In this document: positions 1 to 7,851 of the stretch, in pieces
Numbering within the stretch: the stretch's first letter is position 1
How the letters are laid out: the number at the start of each line of letters is the position of its first letter
NCBI GenBank assembly: GCA_044772875.1
Contig: CP173058.1
Span: 1,798,001-1,862,000 of the forward strand
DNA from: Morganella morganii_D
GTDB taxonomy: Bacteria; Pseudomonadota; Gammaproteobacteria; Enterobacterales; Enterobacteriaceae
DNA length: 64,000 nt
Reading direction: 5' to 3'
Notes under the pieces: generated by a model
Told to the model about the DNA's origin: nothing
The model's input: the letters and a program-made list of their open reading frames with translations, nothing else
The model's database searches: none
Translations under genes and position numbers: made by a program

Positions 1-372
1 CTGACTGCTGCCCTGTGGTAAAAAGAACGCATCTGAGTAATCGTGAAACCGCGTATCAAGAGGCACTGATTGCTGGCCTGACGCATACCAGCCATCGATA
101 CAGCGCTCCGCAAATATCACAAGCCCCTCGTCTCCGGCCTTAACCGGTACCGTCACGCAAAACCCTCCGCCGCGATAAAACCCGACCGGTACATCAACCA
201 GTCGCGGAATCGCCAGTGTTTCGCCACCTCTCATCACCTGAGTGATCATTAACTGAATGGTCGCGCTGTGTCCGTCACATAACACCACTTTAGCCGGAAG
301 CGCAGTGTGAATGTCGGTTCGTTCATTGGCTGCATGCCGTGATAACACATCAAGTAAACTAGGATTTGCCAT
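1..372 (-). CDS. Baseplate spike protein, Gp138-N-like (partial)
   Basis: The gene starts at ATG 372-370 (N-terminus MANPSLLDVLSRHA) and is open for 124 codons to the window edge. The part seen has the polar, glycine-rich pattern of the N-terminal domain of Gp138-type membrane-puncturing spikes: a stretch rich in beta structure with LAIPRLVDVPVGF followed by a Gly-rich turn and VPVKAGDEG. Its start overlaps the end of the upstream hub gene by 14 bases, which suggests translational coupling in the tail operon. The spike would sit at the tip of the baseplate and pierce the outer membrane. The C-terminus is missing, so the family call is moderately sure. Confidence 0.75.
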   Translation of the reverse strand, partial: MANPSLLDVLSRHAANERTDIHTALPAKVVLCDGHSATIQLMITQVMRGGETLAIPRLVDVPVGFYRGGGFCVTVPVKAGDEGLVIFAERCIDGWYASGQQSVPLDTRFHDYSDAFFLPQGSSQ

Positions 373-1198
373 CTTCCACCTTCTGATATTTCCCGCCGAT
401 ACAGGTTATTTTCGTGTACCAGTCATCACCCATGAAATCACCGGCGTGCTCAAGTTCTGTTATTTTGTAATCGCCGTTGTACTCCGGCATGATGGACTCA
501 ACCCGCACCAGACCGCCGATACGCAGTGCCGGATTGCACAGCATGGTTATCTGTAGTCCGTAGTCTGTTTTTTCCGGACTGTTAATCATGCCGGTCGTTT
601 GCGACACCACGAACCCTTCGTTATCCGATACCACTTTATCTTTCGGCAGCACTGTTACCTGGCCGTCCTGGATTGACCAGTCCGCATTATTATTACGGCC
701 GACTTTATGCATCACATCCCGGGCGTTGCCGGTGATGACTTTTCCGCGAGGCAAAGCTCTGTCTTTTGGCAGTGACACCACGCCCTTTTCAGCACCCATC
801 GATTTCGCGGCTTCGTTCATGATGTCTTTGTCTGTCGAACCGGCTTTCAGCGTTTTATTCACCTTCGCTTTTGTGTAGGCGGAATGCCCGTCACCGCATG
901 TTATTTCAGTGATGAAGTCCGTCCCGTCACGCAGCGTCACCACATCCGTAATGTCGCCCTTATAAATCATCCGCAGCTCATCCTCCCGGTACGCGACAGA
1001 CAGCGACAGGCGGTTATAGATTTTACTGGTAATGAGATTTCGGTTTGACCCGTTCAGGTTCCAGACTCGGATGACTGCCGGGTTTGGCTCGCTGGTTAAG
1101 GTTTTTTCAACACTGAAGGCGATGCGGAGGTTGGTGATTTCGATGGATTCTTTTTCGTTGCCGATGCGAAGATTAATTAATCTCCCGAATTGCTTCAC
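359..1198 (-). CDS. Baseplate hub-like tail protein
   Basis: This is a 279-residue product with a GTG start (AGGAGG six bases upstream). It begins with short beta-rich segments (INLRIGN, IEITNLRIAFSVEK) and includes a middle region with regular spacing of Gly and charged residues, like phage tail hub proteins (gp27/gpD/XkdQ type). It lies between the baseplate plug gene, which it overlaps by 26 bases, and the spike gene, which is where a hub is expected in contractile tails with DUF3383 sheaths. The role is inferred mainly from position; I recognise no single diagnostic motif. Confidence 0.65.
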   Translation of the reverse strand: MKQFGRLINLRIGNEKESIEITNLRIAFSVEKTLTSEPNPAVIRVWNLNGSNRNLITSKIYNRLSLSVAYREDELRMIYKGDITDVVTLRDGTDFITEITCGDGHSAYTKAKVNKTLKAGSTDKDIMNEAAKSMGAEKGVVSLPKDRALPRGKVITGNARDVMHKVGRNNNADWSIQDGQVTVLPKDKVVSDNEGFVVSQTTGMINSPEKTDYGLQITMLCNPALRIGGLVRVESIMPEYNGDYKITELEHAGDFMGDDWYTKITCIGGKYQKVEDGKS

Positions 1199-1514
1199 GC
1201 CATTCCTCCTTGTCCACTGCGTACAGCGTCAGCCGGTTTCCGAGTTCACTGCGGCGCATGGAGTTGATGCCGGTACCGGATCCGTCAGAAAGAACCAGCA
1301 GAAACGGAATATTCTTCTCCAGCAGCGCCGGTGCATTAACGGCCAGCCCTTGCATCTGCGTGATGAACCGGTTTTCGTTGGTATCGTACAGGTCGAACTG
1401 CCAGCCCTGAGTTATGCGGTTAAAATACAGAGTGAGCCGGACATTCAGGCTGAGCATTTCAAACGACTGTTCCTGAATTTCTTCTGTTGATACGGGGATT
1501 TCATAACGTGTCAT
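1173..1514 (-). CDS. Baseplate plug protein (Pam3 gp18-like family)
   Basis: This is a small 113-residue protein. Its pattern (LRLTLYFN, GWQFDLYD, then LLEKNIPFLLVLSDGSG and a C-terminal RLTLYAVDKEEW) matches the phage baseplate plug family described from cyanophage Pam3 gp18. The ATG directly follows the TAA of the Dit-like gene. Its product should sit in the tail channel next to the hub and spike. The family assignment is from memory of the family pattern and was not searched. Confidence 0.7.
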   Translation of the reverse strand: MTRYEIPVSTEEIQEQSFEMLSLNVRLTLYFNRITQGWQFDLYDTNENRFITQMQGLAVNAPALLEKNIPFLLVLSDGSGTGINSMRRSELGNRLTLYAVDKEEWREAIREIN

Positions 1515-2249
1515 TTAAAATACCTTGTATGCAAATGAAGTATCTTCTTCTGTCACTTTCTTGGGTTGCGTCTTACCCATATTTTTCTTTGTGGGCGATG
1601 ATGCTTTCACGTCCGGGTGAATACCCTGTGCCTTCTGTGACTCGACAATGAATATCTCCCGCAGCGTCAGTGAAAATTCAGCAGAGCCGTCATACTGCTG
1701 CGTGACACCAATGCTGATTATCTTCATGTTTTCGTACTGCTTAATACCTGTCTGAACAGTTATCGGCTCAACTCTTTTCTGTATGCCGAGTAAGTCCTCG
1801 TAAGCTTTGCCTACCCTGTCCAGTGACGGTGACGAGTCGTTAGCCATGCCTGCGGCTTCCGGGTACCACGGAGCCAGCACTTTACCGACCTGCTCTTTGA
1901 TATCCTGCGCCTGTCCGACTATCTGGTTATACATGGCCTCTGCCTGCCGGGTGCTGGCGCGTATTTCCATCGGCATCGGGTACTCGTCCATAAAAACCAG
2001 GTCATTCCCGAGCATGTTTTTGAAGTGCTGTGGCGGTTCGTAACCGACCATAACGCCGGTCACAGTAATTTCTTTTGGTTCCAGTATCGCGTGATCGGCA
2101 ATGTCCGCGCCGGATTCAACAGGGTTTTCAGTGAGCCGCATATTCGACTCATGCCCCTCGACCGTCACCGCGTCCAGCTCGAATTCACCAATTGACCGGG
2201 TGACAACCGTAGCGCGTCTGGATGTGTTAAATCCGCTGAGTAAATCCAT
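1515..2249 (-). CDS. Dit-like baseplate/tail protein
   Basis: This is a 244-residue protein whose first half (SIGEFELDAVTVEGHES, ITVTGVMVGY) fits the N-terminal domain of Dit-like phage baseplate proteins, which form a ring between tube and hub. A GGAG lies six bases before the ATG. It is followed without a gap by the plug gene. Upstream, the tail operon is interrupted by the ImmI-like locus and by a terminator at 2367-2389. Its transcription must therefore come either from antiterminated late transcription through those genes or from an unseen promoter at 2250-2366. Confidence 0.7.
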   Translation of the reverse strand: MDLLSGFNTSRRATVVTRSIGEFELDAVTVEGHESNMRLTENPVESGADIADHAILEPKEITVTGVMVGYEPPQHFKNMLGNDLVFMDEYPMPMEIRASTRQAEAMYNQIVGQAQDIKEQVGKVLAPWYPEAAGMANDSSPSLDRVGKAYEDLLGIQKRVEPITVQTGIKQYENMKIISIGVTQQYDGSAEFSLTLREIFIVESQKAQGIHPDVKASSPTKKNMGKTQPKKVTEEDTSFAYKVF

Positions 2250-2366
2250 ATTGGCTCCAACGACGAAACCCGCAGTTAAGCGGGATCCGAAATAGTGGTG
2301 ATTTAGGGGGTTATTTGAAGGAAAATGCTGTTAAATCAATGGTGGTTGCATGATCCATTCAGGCAA

Positions 2367-2389
2367 CAAAAAACCCGCCGGAGCGGGTC
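2367..2389 (-). terminator. Rho-independent terminator after the ImmI-like operon
   Basis: On the minus strand the arms ACCCGC and GCGGGT flank a short loop and are followed by TTTTTT. It lies seven bases beyond the stop of the 98-residue gene and before the Dit-like gene, so it closes the arc/ant-type operon. Confidence 0.75.
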
Positions 2390-2395
2390 TTGGTT

Positions 2396-2692
2396 TTACT
2401 CGACCGGTTGAATCCCTGCTTCATCAAGCATCTTGTCAATGTCGTGATGCTGCCATGCACTTTCATCACTAGTCGCAACGTAATAACATTTACCATTATT
2501 GTGCTGCCACATTCTCACCGTGTATTCGATTAACTCTGGAATCCATGTTTTGGCAGGGACATCCCTGCCGCTAAACCCTATCATTTCCTTTCTTTTTGCT
2601 TCCAGTTTTAATGATGACACTTTTTGATGCGTGCAAATCACGTTGTGGTACTCACCGCCCACAATCAGGTAATCGTATTGTTTTTCTGACAT
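2396..2692 (-). CDS. Hypothetical phage protein, 98 aa
   Basis: This small acidic protein starts MSEKQYDYLIVGGEYHNVIC and has a well placed AGGGAA before its ATG. It lies downstream of the two antirepressor genes and just before a strong terminator, so it is probably the last gene of that operon. No domain was recognised. The size and position fit a lysogenic-conversion (moron) or immunity-accessory gene, which is inference only. Confidence 0.6.
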   Translation of the reverse strand: MSEKQYDYLIVGGEYHNVICTHQKVSSLKLEAKRKEMIGFSGRDVPAKTWIPELIEYTVRMWQHNNGKCYYVATSDESAWQHHDIDKMLDEAGIQPVE

Positions 2693-2861
2693 AATTCCCT
2701 CAGTGAATGATTTATAATCCGCATAAGTAATATAGCCTTTCCCATGCGGTGAGTCACTTTACGCTGTGCGCATCAAGGTAACCTGCCGCTATGCCACACC
2801 CAACCCGGCTGCGCGTAAACAAACCCCTCCCAGTTACAAGGCCGTCCGTGGCCTGTGGGTG

Positions 2862-3746
2862 TTATGCGGTGAACGTTTTACCAATAGTGTTATTCATCTT
2901 GGTAAATCCGCCGATCTGGTCAATAGCCCATGATAATTCAGAAACTACATGCTTCAGTGATTCAATTTCAGCCTCTGCTGCCGAAACATCATAACCACCG
3001 GCTTTAAGTTTGCTGAATATCTCACGGCTCGGGCTTCTGGTTTCTGCAAGCATTGACCGTGTTATCCGAAGCTGACCCTGCTTGTAAAAACACATATCCA
3101 CATACGGGAAATTATCCGGATACCAGGTGAGCGGATAGTTGATATCCAGTTTCGGCGCGGGCAGAGATTCCTGTTTCGGAATATACTCGCCTTCCAGCGC
3201 CACACTGTAGATGTAATCAACGGCCTCCGGCAGCAAATCCAGTGGCACCTCATCGATACTGTTAACGCCGTACTTCGCGTGAACATATTTGTATGCTTTC
3301 GGGAAGCTCAGGCGTTTCTTTGTCATCAGGCAATCTACGGCATTACGCAGAGGTGCGCGGTCGTCAGTTGTTGTGCTTTGCTTAGGCTTCACTTCGCCGG
3401 TAGTCCAGTACTCATACAGAACATCGTCGCACTCTTCCTGATAGCGGATTACTTTGTCGCGGATTTCAGGTTTAACCTTGTTCGGGCTGATAGTGTGGAG
3501 CCAGCCAGCGAGTTTACGCAGAGCCAAGCAGAGCATATTGCGCTCTTTACCGTCTGCGGCAACTATCACGATTTCCGTGATGGTTGATTTAAACCGCTGT
3601 TTTACCTTTTCAAACTGCGATTGCCATGTTAATCCCATACCCTCAACGATAGGCTTCATTGGCACATACGGCTGACCGTTGTAATTAACTACATACAGAT
3701 TGTCACCGTGGAAAGGTACGTTGATTGTTGAAATTGAGCCGCTCAT
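2862..3746 (-). CDS. Phage antirepressor with P22_AR_N-type N-terminal domain
   Basis: This is a 294-residue protein. Residues about 5-120 (MSGSISTINVPFHGDNLY; GQPYVPMKPIVEGMGLTW; LCLALRKLAGWLHTI; VIRYQEECDDVLYEYW) match the N-terminal domain of the P22-type antirepressor family. The remaining part resembles the long C-terminal region of phage antirepressors. The ATG overlaps the stop of the upstream antirepressor (ATGA), so the two are coupled. In P22, Ant binds and inactivates the c2 repressor. Here it would be controlled by the arc-like and mnt-like genes next door. Confidence 0.82.
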   Translation of the reverse strand: MSGSISTINVPFHGDNLYVVNYNGQPYVPMKPIVEGMGLTWQSQFEKVKQRFKSTITEIVIVAADGKERNMLCLALRKLAGWLHTISPNKVKPEIRDKVIRYQEECDDVLYEYWTTGEVKPKQSTTTDDRAPLRNAVDCLMTKKRLSFPKAYKYVHAKYGVNSIDEVPLDLLPEAVDYIYSVALEGEYIPKQESLPAPKLDINYPLTWYPDNFPYVDMCFYKQGQLRITRSMLAETRSPSREIFSKLKAGGYDVSAAEAEIESLKHVVSELSWAIDQIGGFTKMNNTIGKTFTA

Positions 3747-4498
3747 GCCGCCGCCCCCTGAGTTAACAGTTTTGCCAGTTTAGAAAGTCCTTTCGGAGTG
3801 ACTCGAACCTGCGGGACAGATTTATCTTCGCCGTCCGGTTTGGTGATCACCGTTACTTTGTGCTCAATAAGTCCCTGCTGGATTTTGTCCTGATAACCAA
3901 TCCACGGAGTGCCAAGGCGGCGGTAAATCCATTTGAGTTGGCTCATGGTGTCAAAAAGAGACTTCGGCTTAACCTGTAACTGTTTAGCGGCATCTGTCAC
4001 ACACATAGAGCCTTGGGATTTAGCAATGCGTGTCAGGGCTTCAACATCAGGCTTCATTTCTTCAACCTGAGATTCAAGCTCAATAACTTTTTCGGTGTAG
4101 GTCAGCAAAGTGCTACGCAGGAATGACGGATCATTCAGGGCGGTCATCGGGTCGACTACAGGCTTTGCCTGCCCGGTTTCGAGGTCATACCAGCGTTTAA
4201 TTACTGCCGCTCGGCGTTTTAAGTCGTAACCAGTAACGAGAACCTCTGAGTGGTAGCGGTCGAGGTTAAATTCAGAGATATAGCCACGAGCATCAATAGT
4301 AGCAAGGGCACCATTAGATAACGTAACCTGCTGATTTTTATAATGGTCGAAATCATGACCATCTTTTTTAATATCGTACAACTGGTCTAACATGTTCCAG
4401 ATATCAGAGTGAATGTGCTTAACTTGCTTTCCGGTGAGTTTTGCGATCTCACGGCTTGACATAGTGACATTCTGGTTCGTAACTGCTAAATTAGACAT
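3743..4498 (-). CDS. Rha/KilAC-type antirepressor
   Basis: The start is placed at ATG 4498 (MSNLAVTNQN) because AGGAAA lies seven bases upstream; longer in-frame ATGs lack a ribosome site and overlap the arc-like gene. The 251-residue product has a Rha-like DNA-binding segment (MSSREIAKLTGKQVKHIHSDI, then GYISEFNLDRYHSEVLVTGY) and a C-terminal KilAC/ANT domain (about residues 160-250, with VTDAAKQLQVKPKSLF and WIYRR). It follows the arc-like gene in the same transcript, as ant follows arc in P22, and is coupled to the second antirepressor. Confidence 0.82.
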   Translation of the reverse strand: MSNLAVTNQNVTMSSREIAKLTGKQVKHIHSDIWNMLDQLYDIKKDGHDFDHYKNQQVTLSNGALATIDARGYISEFNLDRYHSEVLVTGYDLKRRAAVIKRWYDLETGQAKPVVDPMTALNDPSFLRSTLLTYTEKVIELESQVEEMKPDVEALTRIAKSQGSMCVTDAAKQLQVKPKSLFDTMSQLKWIYRRLGTPWIGYQDKIQQGLIEHKVTVITKPDGEDKSVPQVRVTPKGLSKLAKLLTQGAAA

Positions 4499-4568
4499 AG
4501 AGTTATTTCCTGTGGTTAGGTTAACTTGATTTGAAGCCCCGATGGTTGCCGCCATTGGGGTTTTGTTT

Positions 4569-4736
4569 TTAGGGTGCAACTCTTTCATTAACATCATCCC
4601 TTTCAAGCGACTGTACCAGTCTCTGTAGAATCGCAGCATTCACTGACAACCCCTCTTTTCCTGCCTTGGCCTTTATTTTTTCCTTAACCCACTCCGGCAT
4701 TCTCAATGGGAAGGTGCTTGTTTTTTTATCTTTCAA
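4569..4736 (-). CDS. Arc-like ribbon-helix-helix repressor, TTG start
   Basis: This 55-residue ORF starts at TTG 4736-4734 with AAGGAGG seven bases upstream. The sequence has the Arc/Mnt layout: a short basic beta strand (TSTFPLRMPEWV), helix A with many Lys, then the turn GKEGLSVNAAILQRL, equivalent to NGRSxNSE in Arc. It is divergent from the mnt-like gene and is followed by two antirepressors, as in P22 ImmI. By analogy it would repress its own operon after infection and limit antirepressor synthesis. P22 Arc is 53 residues long, so the size agrees. Confidence 0.85.
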   Translation of the reverse strand: MKDKKTSTFPLRMPEWVKEKIKAKAGKEGLSVNAAILQRLVQSLERDDVNERVAP

Positions 4737-4845
4737 CTTACTGCCTCCTTGATGACATCATTTCAATGTCAACATCATAATGATGCCATTGAACGATGTC
4801 AATATGATGTTATTCTATTTTCAGATTAAATTTTAGGGGCTGATA
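4737..4845. promoter_or_regulatory. ImmI-like divergent operator/promoter region
   Basis: This is the region between the divergent arc-like and mnt-like genes. It contains the perfect inverted repeats TGATGACATCA (4750-4760) and CATCATAATGATG (4773-4785), and further copies of the half-site ATGATG/GATGTCAA up to 4818. Such repeated short half-sites suit ribbon-helix-helix repressors binding as dimers of dimers. It probably holds both the ant and the mnt promoter. The exact -10/-35 boxes were not assigned. Confidence 0.7.
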
Positions 4846-5115
4846 ATGAGCGACCAAGACAGCAAAGAATTCATTGAAAGATTTACTGTGCGCATGCCAA
4901 CAGGGATGCGCGAGAAGATAGCTAAGATTGCAGATGAAAACGGGCGCTCAATGAACTCAGAAATTGTTCAGGTGCTTCAGGATCACATCGATAGCCGCAA
5001 TGGAGAACTTCCGGCGTACGCAGTAAAAGACATTGACGGCATTATGAAAACCTTCAAGGATTTTCTGATAAAGGAATACACAGTAAAAATCAGTGGAGAT
5101 AAGGACAAAAAATAA
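4846..5115 (+). CDS. Mnt-like ribbon-helix-helix repressor
   Basis: This is an 89-residue protein. Residues about 11-50 carry the Arc/Mnt fold signature (ERFTVRMPTGMREKIAKIA followed by ENGRSMNSEIVQVLQD), nearly identical in pattern to P22 Mnt (NGRSMNSE). The C-terminal tail after residue 55 should form the coiled-coil tetramerisation segment of Mnt. AGGGG precedes the ATG. It is divergent from arc/ant and by analogy keeps the antirepressor operon silent in the lysogen. A GC-rich hairpin follows at 5114-5131. Confidence 0.85.
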   Translation: MSDQDSKEFIERFTVRMPTGMREKIAKIADENGRSMNSEIVQVLQDHIDSRNGELPAYAVKDIDGIMKTFKDFLIKEYTVKISGDKDKK

Positions 5116-5251
5116 GCCCCTTCCGGGGCTTCATCAGTCCTCTTTGTACTGCTTGATCAGCTCGCAGTCTTTGGAGGATGGTAAACGTTTTGCTTTCAAT
5201 TGCGCTTGTCATTTTATAGAGTAAGTAAAATTTATGAGTGAGACCGTGTAA

Positions 5252-5587
5252 ATGACAATGAAATATTGTTCTGTCTGTGAAAAAAACGTTGATGCCAAAA
5301 GAAAAATTGGTATAGGTAGCCTTATTGCTGTTATTTTTACCGGCTTCATTTGGCTTCTCGTGCTTCCGTTTTATAGCAAGCGCTGCCCGATTTGCCAAAA
5401 TTCAAACCTTTCCGCACCGAAATCGTCGGCTGAGTTAAAATCAATACGGCAAGAAAATGCGCCTCCGGCTCAGGTGATCCATGCAGCAGACCCGATATCA
5501 CAACTTGAAAAACTGGCAAAACTGAGATCGTCCGGCGCTTTAACTGACGACGAGTACGAAACCCAGAAGAAAAAGATTTTGGGATAA
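5252..5587 (+). CDS. Small membrane protein with zinc ribbon and SHOCT domain
   Basis: This is a 111-residue protein. It has an N-terminal CSVC pair, one hydrophobic span at about residues 21-42 (IGSLIAVIFTGFIWLLVLPF), a second CPIC pair at about 45-48, and a C-terminal SHOCT-type helix pair (ISQLEKLAKLRSSGALTDDEYE, then KKKIL). It is transcribed against the late operon and sits between mnt-like and tape-measure genes. This is typical of a lysogeny-expressed moron, and superinfection exclusion is one possibility. A GC-rich hairpin at 5586-5605 follows it. Confidence 0.72.
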   Translation: MTMKYCSVCEKNVDAKRKIGIGSLIAVIFTGFIWLLVLPFYSKRCPICQNSNLSAPKSSAELKSIRQENAPPAQVIHAADPISQLEKLAKLRSSGALTDDEYETQKKKILG

Positions 5588-5607
5588 AGCCCCTCGCGGG
5601 GCTTTGC

Positions 5608-7308
5608 CTATATACCACTCGCAAATGTTGTTTCTGTGTTGCGAGCTGTCTTTTGTAGCTCCTTGGTCAATCCATCAACTGCCAATCCGGCGGCTTTCAC
5701 TGCATCATTGGTGCTGATGGTCTGCTTCACATCAACCTTGTAAGTTGCTGAATTCTGAGTTACTCCTCCTGAAGATGCCTGTGGCGGAGGTACCCTGAAA
5801 TCCATCGCCCTGATCCCGCCGGTAGCAGAAAATGTCTCAGCGTTGCCCCTGATTTTTTTTGCTATCTCAGAGTTATTGATTTCATCCAGACCGTTTCGGA
5901 TCCAGTTCATCACTTCATCAAATGCCTTTTCAATGGCCTTAAATGCCTTTTCAAACGGTTCAGAGACAAACTTCACGACAGCCTCAAAGGTCTCTTTGAT
6001 TTTGTCTGTGAACGATGATGAATCGTTACCCCAGATATCGAACAATTTTTCCACCAGCTTCCATCCGGCACGGAATGGCGCGACGATAAAATCAACAATA
6101 GCGAGGAACGTTGTCCGTACAGAATTGATGGCAGACTTGACCCCGCCCTTAATCCAACTAAGTACACGGTCGATAGTCCGCATAATCGAAGACCAGACTT
6201 TAGATACTGTTTTCGATAAACCCGCCCACAAAGAGCCAAGAAGATCAAAGAAGCCAGAGAAGAACTGAATTAGCCCATCAAAAACTTTCATTGCATCCTC
6301 GGCCATCCCTGACCATGCTTCTGACATCAAGTCAGTGTCGCCGGTAAATATTCCAAGGATGAGTTTCAGCACATTTTTAAAGTAACTGAACAGACCAGAA
6401 AACACCGAGATAATACCGTCAACCATTGTCACAAAAGCGCCGGTTATGCCATCAATTATCTCTTTATTGTTTGTGTAGAACTCATTCCACCAGGCAATGA
6501 CGTCCTTAATCCAGCCGATACACGCGCCCCAGAAGTCACCGAACAGCGATTTACCGCCACGTAAGTAAACCATCAGGTCATCAATCAGGATCATGAGCCC
6601 GACAATGCCAGCTATAACCCATGTTATCGGGTTCATCAGCATCTTGCGGTTGAGGAATGCGAATGCTGCCCCGAGAGCCAGTATTGCACCTTTCCAGCCG
6701 ATAGTGTGCTCAATCACCTTGCCGATGGCGCTACCGCTGTTAATAAGTACCTGGAAGAGTTTGCCGCCCCATTGGATGACTTTTGTCAGCCCTGCGGCTA
6801 TCAGTTCTTTGTTGGCACCGAGCCAGTCGTTGAACTTCTGCGTGATGGCGGTCAGCTGCGGCACCAGATTCAGGGCTATCTTTGTCTTTATCGACTCAAT
6901 CGACAGCCCTGTTTTCTTCATGGCCTCCTGGTACTCGTCAGCCTGCTGTAGTTCCTGCTTCGAGATGTCGAACAGCAGCCCTTTCTCTTTTGACAGGTTC
7001 TGCGCCCCGGAGATAGCGCTGTCGAGAAAGCCCAGCACCTTACCGGAGACAAAGCCGATAACCGCGCCGACCCCGACGGCGATCATCTTCAGTTTGCTCA
7101 TGCTACGCCCGGCTTCTTCGGCTTTTTTACCGGCCTCCTCCGCCCCCTGCGCCGCACTTTCGCCAATCTCATCCAGATTGCCGTTTATTTTGTTGGCCTC
7201 GTTTGCCATCGCAACCGCAGCAGCACCAAGGGCAACGACGACCTCCTGAATCTTTGCCGCCTGTGAGGTATCAATACCGATGGCGACCAGTAGTTCCTCG
7301 ATTTCCAT
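5608..7308 (-). CDS. Tail tape measure protein
   Basis: The start is placed at ATG 7308 (MEIEELLVAIGIDTSQ), with AGAGGG upstream; a longer frame lacks support. The 566-residue product has an N-terminal helix-rich region, an Ala/Glu-rich coiled coil (about residues 40-75), several hydrophobic segments (MIAVGVGAVIGFVSGKVLGF; PITWVIAGIVGLMILI) and a repetitive Trp-rich alpha-helical body, all usual in tape measure proteins. It lies directly downstream of the frameshifting tail chaperone pair, the standard order. It sets tail length and is ejected during infection. It is short for a contractile tail. Confidence 0.88.
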   Translation of the reverse strand: MEIEELLVAIGIDTSQAAKIQEVVVALGAAAVAMANEANKINGNLDEIGESAAQGAEEAGKKAEEAGRSMSKLKMIAVGVGAVIGFVSGKVLGFLDSAISGAQNLSKEKGLLFDISKQELQQADEYQEAMKKTGLSIESIKTKIALNLVPQLTAITQKFNDWLGANKELIAAGLTKVIQWGGKLFQVLINSGSAIGKVIEHTIGWKGAILALGAAFAFLNRKMLMNPITWVIAGIVGLMILIDDLMVYLRGGKSLFGDFWGACIGWIKDVIAWWNEFYTNNKEIIDGITGAFVTMVDGIISVFSGLFSYFKNVLKLILGIFTGDTDLMSEAWSGMAEDAMKVFDGLIQFFSGFFDLLGSLWAGLSKTVSKVWSSIMRTIDRVLSWIKGGVKSAINSVRTTFLAIVDFIVAPFRAGWKLVEKLFDIWGNDSSSFTDKIKETFEAVVKFVSEPFEKAFKAIEKAFDEVMNWIRNGLDEINNSEIAKKIRGNAETFSATGGIRAMDFRVPPPQASSGGVTQNSATYKVDVKQTISTNDAVKAAGLAVDGLTKELQKTARNTETTFASGI

Positions 7309-7516
7309 CCTCTGCCCTCTGTTGAGATAACAAACGCTCGACATATGCTTCATGAAAATCAAGCACATCGTCGAGCGTTGCTGTGGTTCTCAGGTCATGA
7401 CCGGTGTATTTGCCCTCCATGATGGGGAGCATTTTCAACCAGTCAGTGTCGCTGTCTACACCAGATTCAGACTGTCCAAGTCCAGCGTATTTACTTTGGA
7501 TGCGAGGCCAGCGGGC
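7271..7516 (-). CDS. Frameshift extension of tail assembly chaperone (GT-type)
   Basis: This frame lies -1 relative to the upstream chaperone and is entered at the slippery site 7516-7522. After the shift it encodes 81 further residues (starting ARWPRIQSKYAGL, then DTDWLKMLPIMEG and LDDVLDFHEAYVERL) and stops at TGA 7271-7273, overlapping the tape measure start by 38 bases. A gene of its own could start only at an internal ATG. The frame is open back through the slippery site, as expected for a lambda G-GT-like fusion of about 193 residues. Confidence 0.75.
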   Translation of the reverse strand, partial: ARWPRIQSKYAGLGQSESGVDSDTDWLKMLPIMEGKYTGHDLRTTATLDDVLDFHEAYVERLLSQQRAEDGNRGTTGRHRY

Positions 7517-7851
7517 AAAAAACCGGCAAAGTGGAACTTCAGACCGTCGATGATCAGCTGGAAGTAATGGGATTTGTGTGCTTTGAAGTGCGTGTTGAGC
7601 ACGTCCGGGTTTTCGATATGTACAACCGCGCCGGATTCATCAGTCACTGTGACGAACTTCAGAACAAATTTTTCAACATCCGCAAACTCAGGGGTGCCAA
7701 TATTCGCCAGTGCGCCGCCGATATCAATACGCACATCTTTGCCTTCCAGTGTCAGGTTACCGCGCAGAATTTGCGTCAGTTTGGTGCCCATGTTTTTAGT
7801 TGCGATAAAGTTCGCGTCACGGTGTTCGTAGGTGATGCCGTCAATTTCCAT
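7456..7851 (-). CDS. Tail assembly chaperone (upstream frame)
   Basis: This is a 131-residue acidic protein (MEIDGITYEHRDANFIATKNMG). It lies between the tail tube gene, whose stop it abuts, and the tape measure gene. This is the position of the tail assembly chaperone that coats the tape measure protein in lambda, P2 and Mu-like phages. A T-TTT-TTG heptamer in the correct frame near codon 111-112 predicts a -1 frameshift product. The function is from order and the frameshift layout rather than a motif. Confidence 0.75.
   Translation of the reverse strand: MEIDGITYEHRDANFIATKNMGTKLTQILRGNLTLEGKDVRIDIGGALANIGTPEFADVEKFVLKFVTVTDESGAVVHIENPDVLNTHFKAHKSHYFQLIIDGLKFHFAGFLPAGLASKVNTLDLDSLNLV
7516..7522 (-). 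promoter_or_regulatory. -1 ribosomal frameshift slippery heptamer
   Basis: On the minus strand the zero-frame codons are GGT TTT TTG, giving the heptamer T TTT TTG that fits X XXY YYZ for simultaneous tRNA slippage by -1. It lies 19 codons before the zero-frame stop at 7456-7458. The -1 frame continues for 81 codons. Confidence 0.7.
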
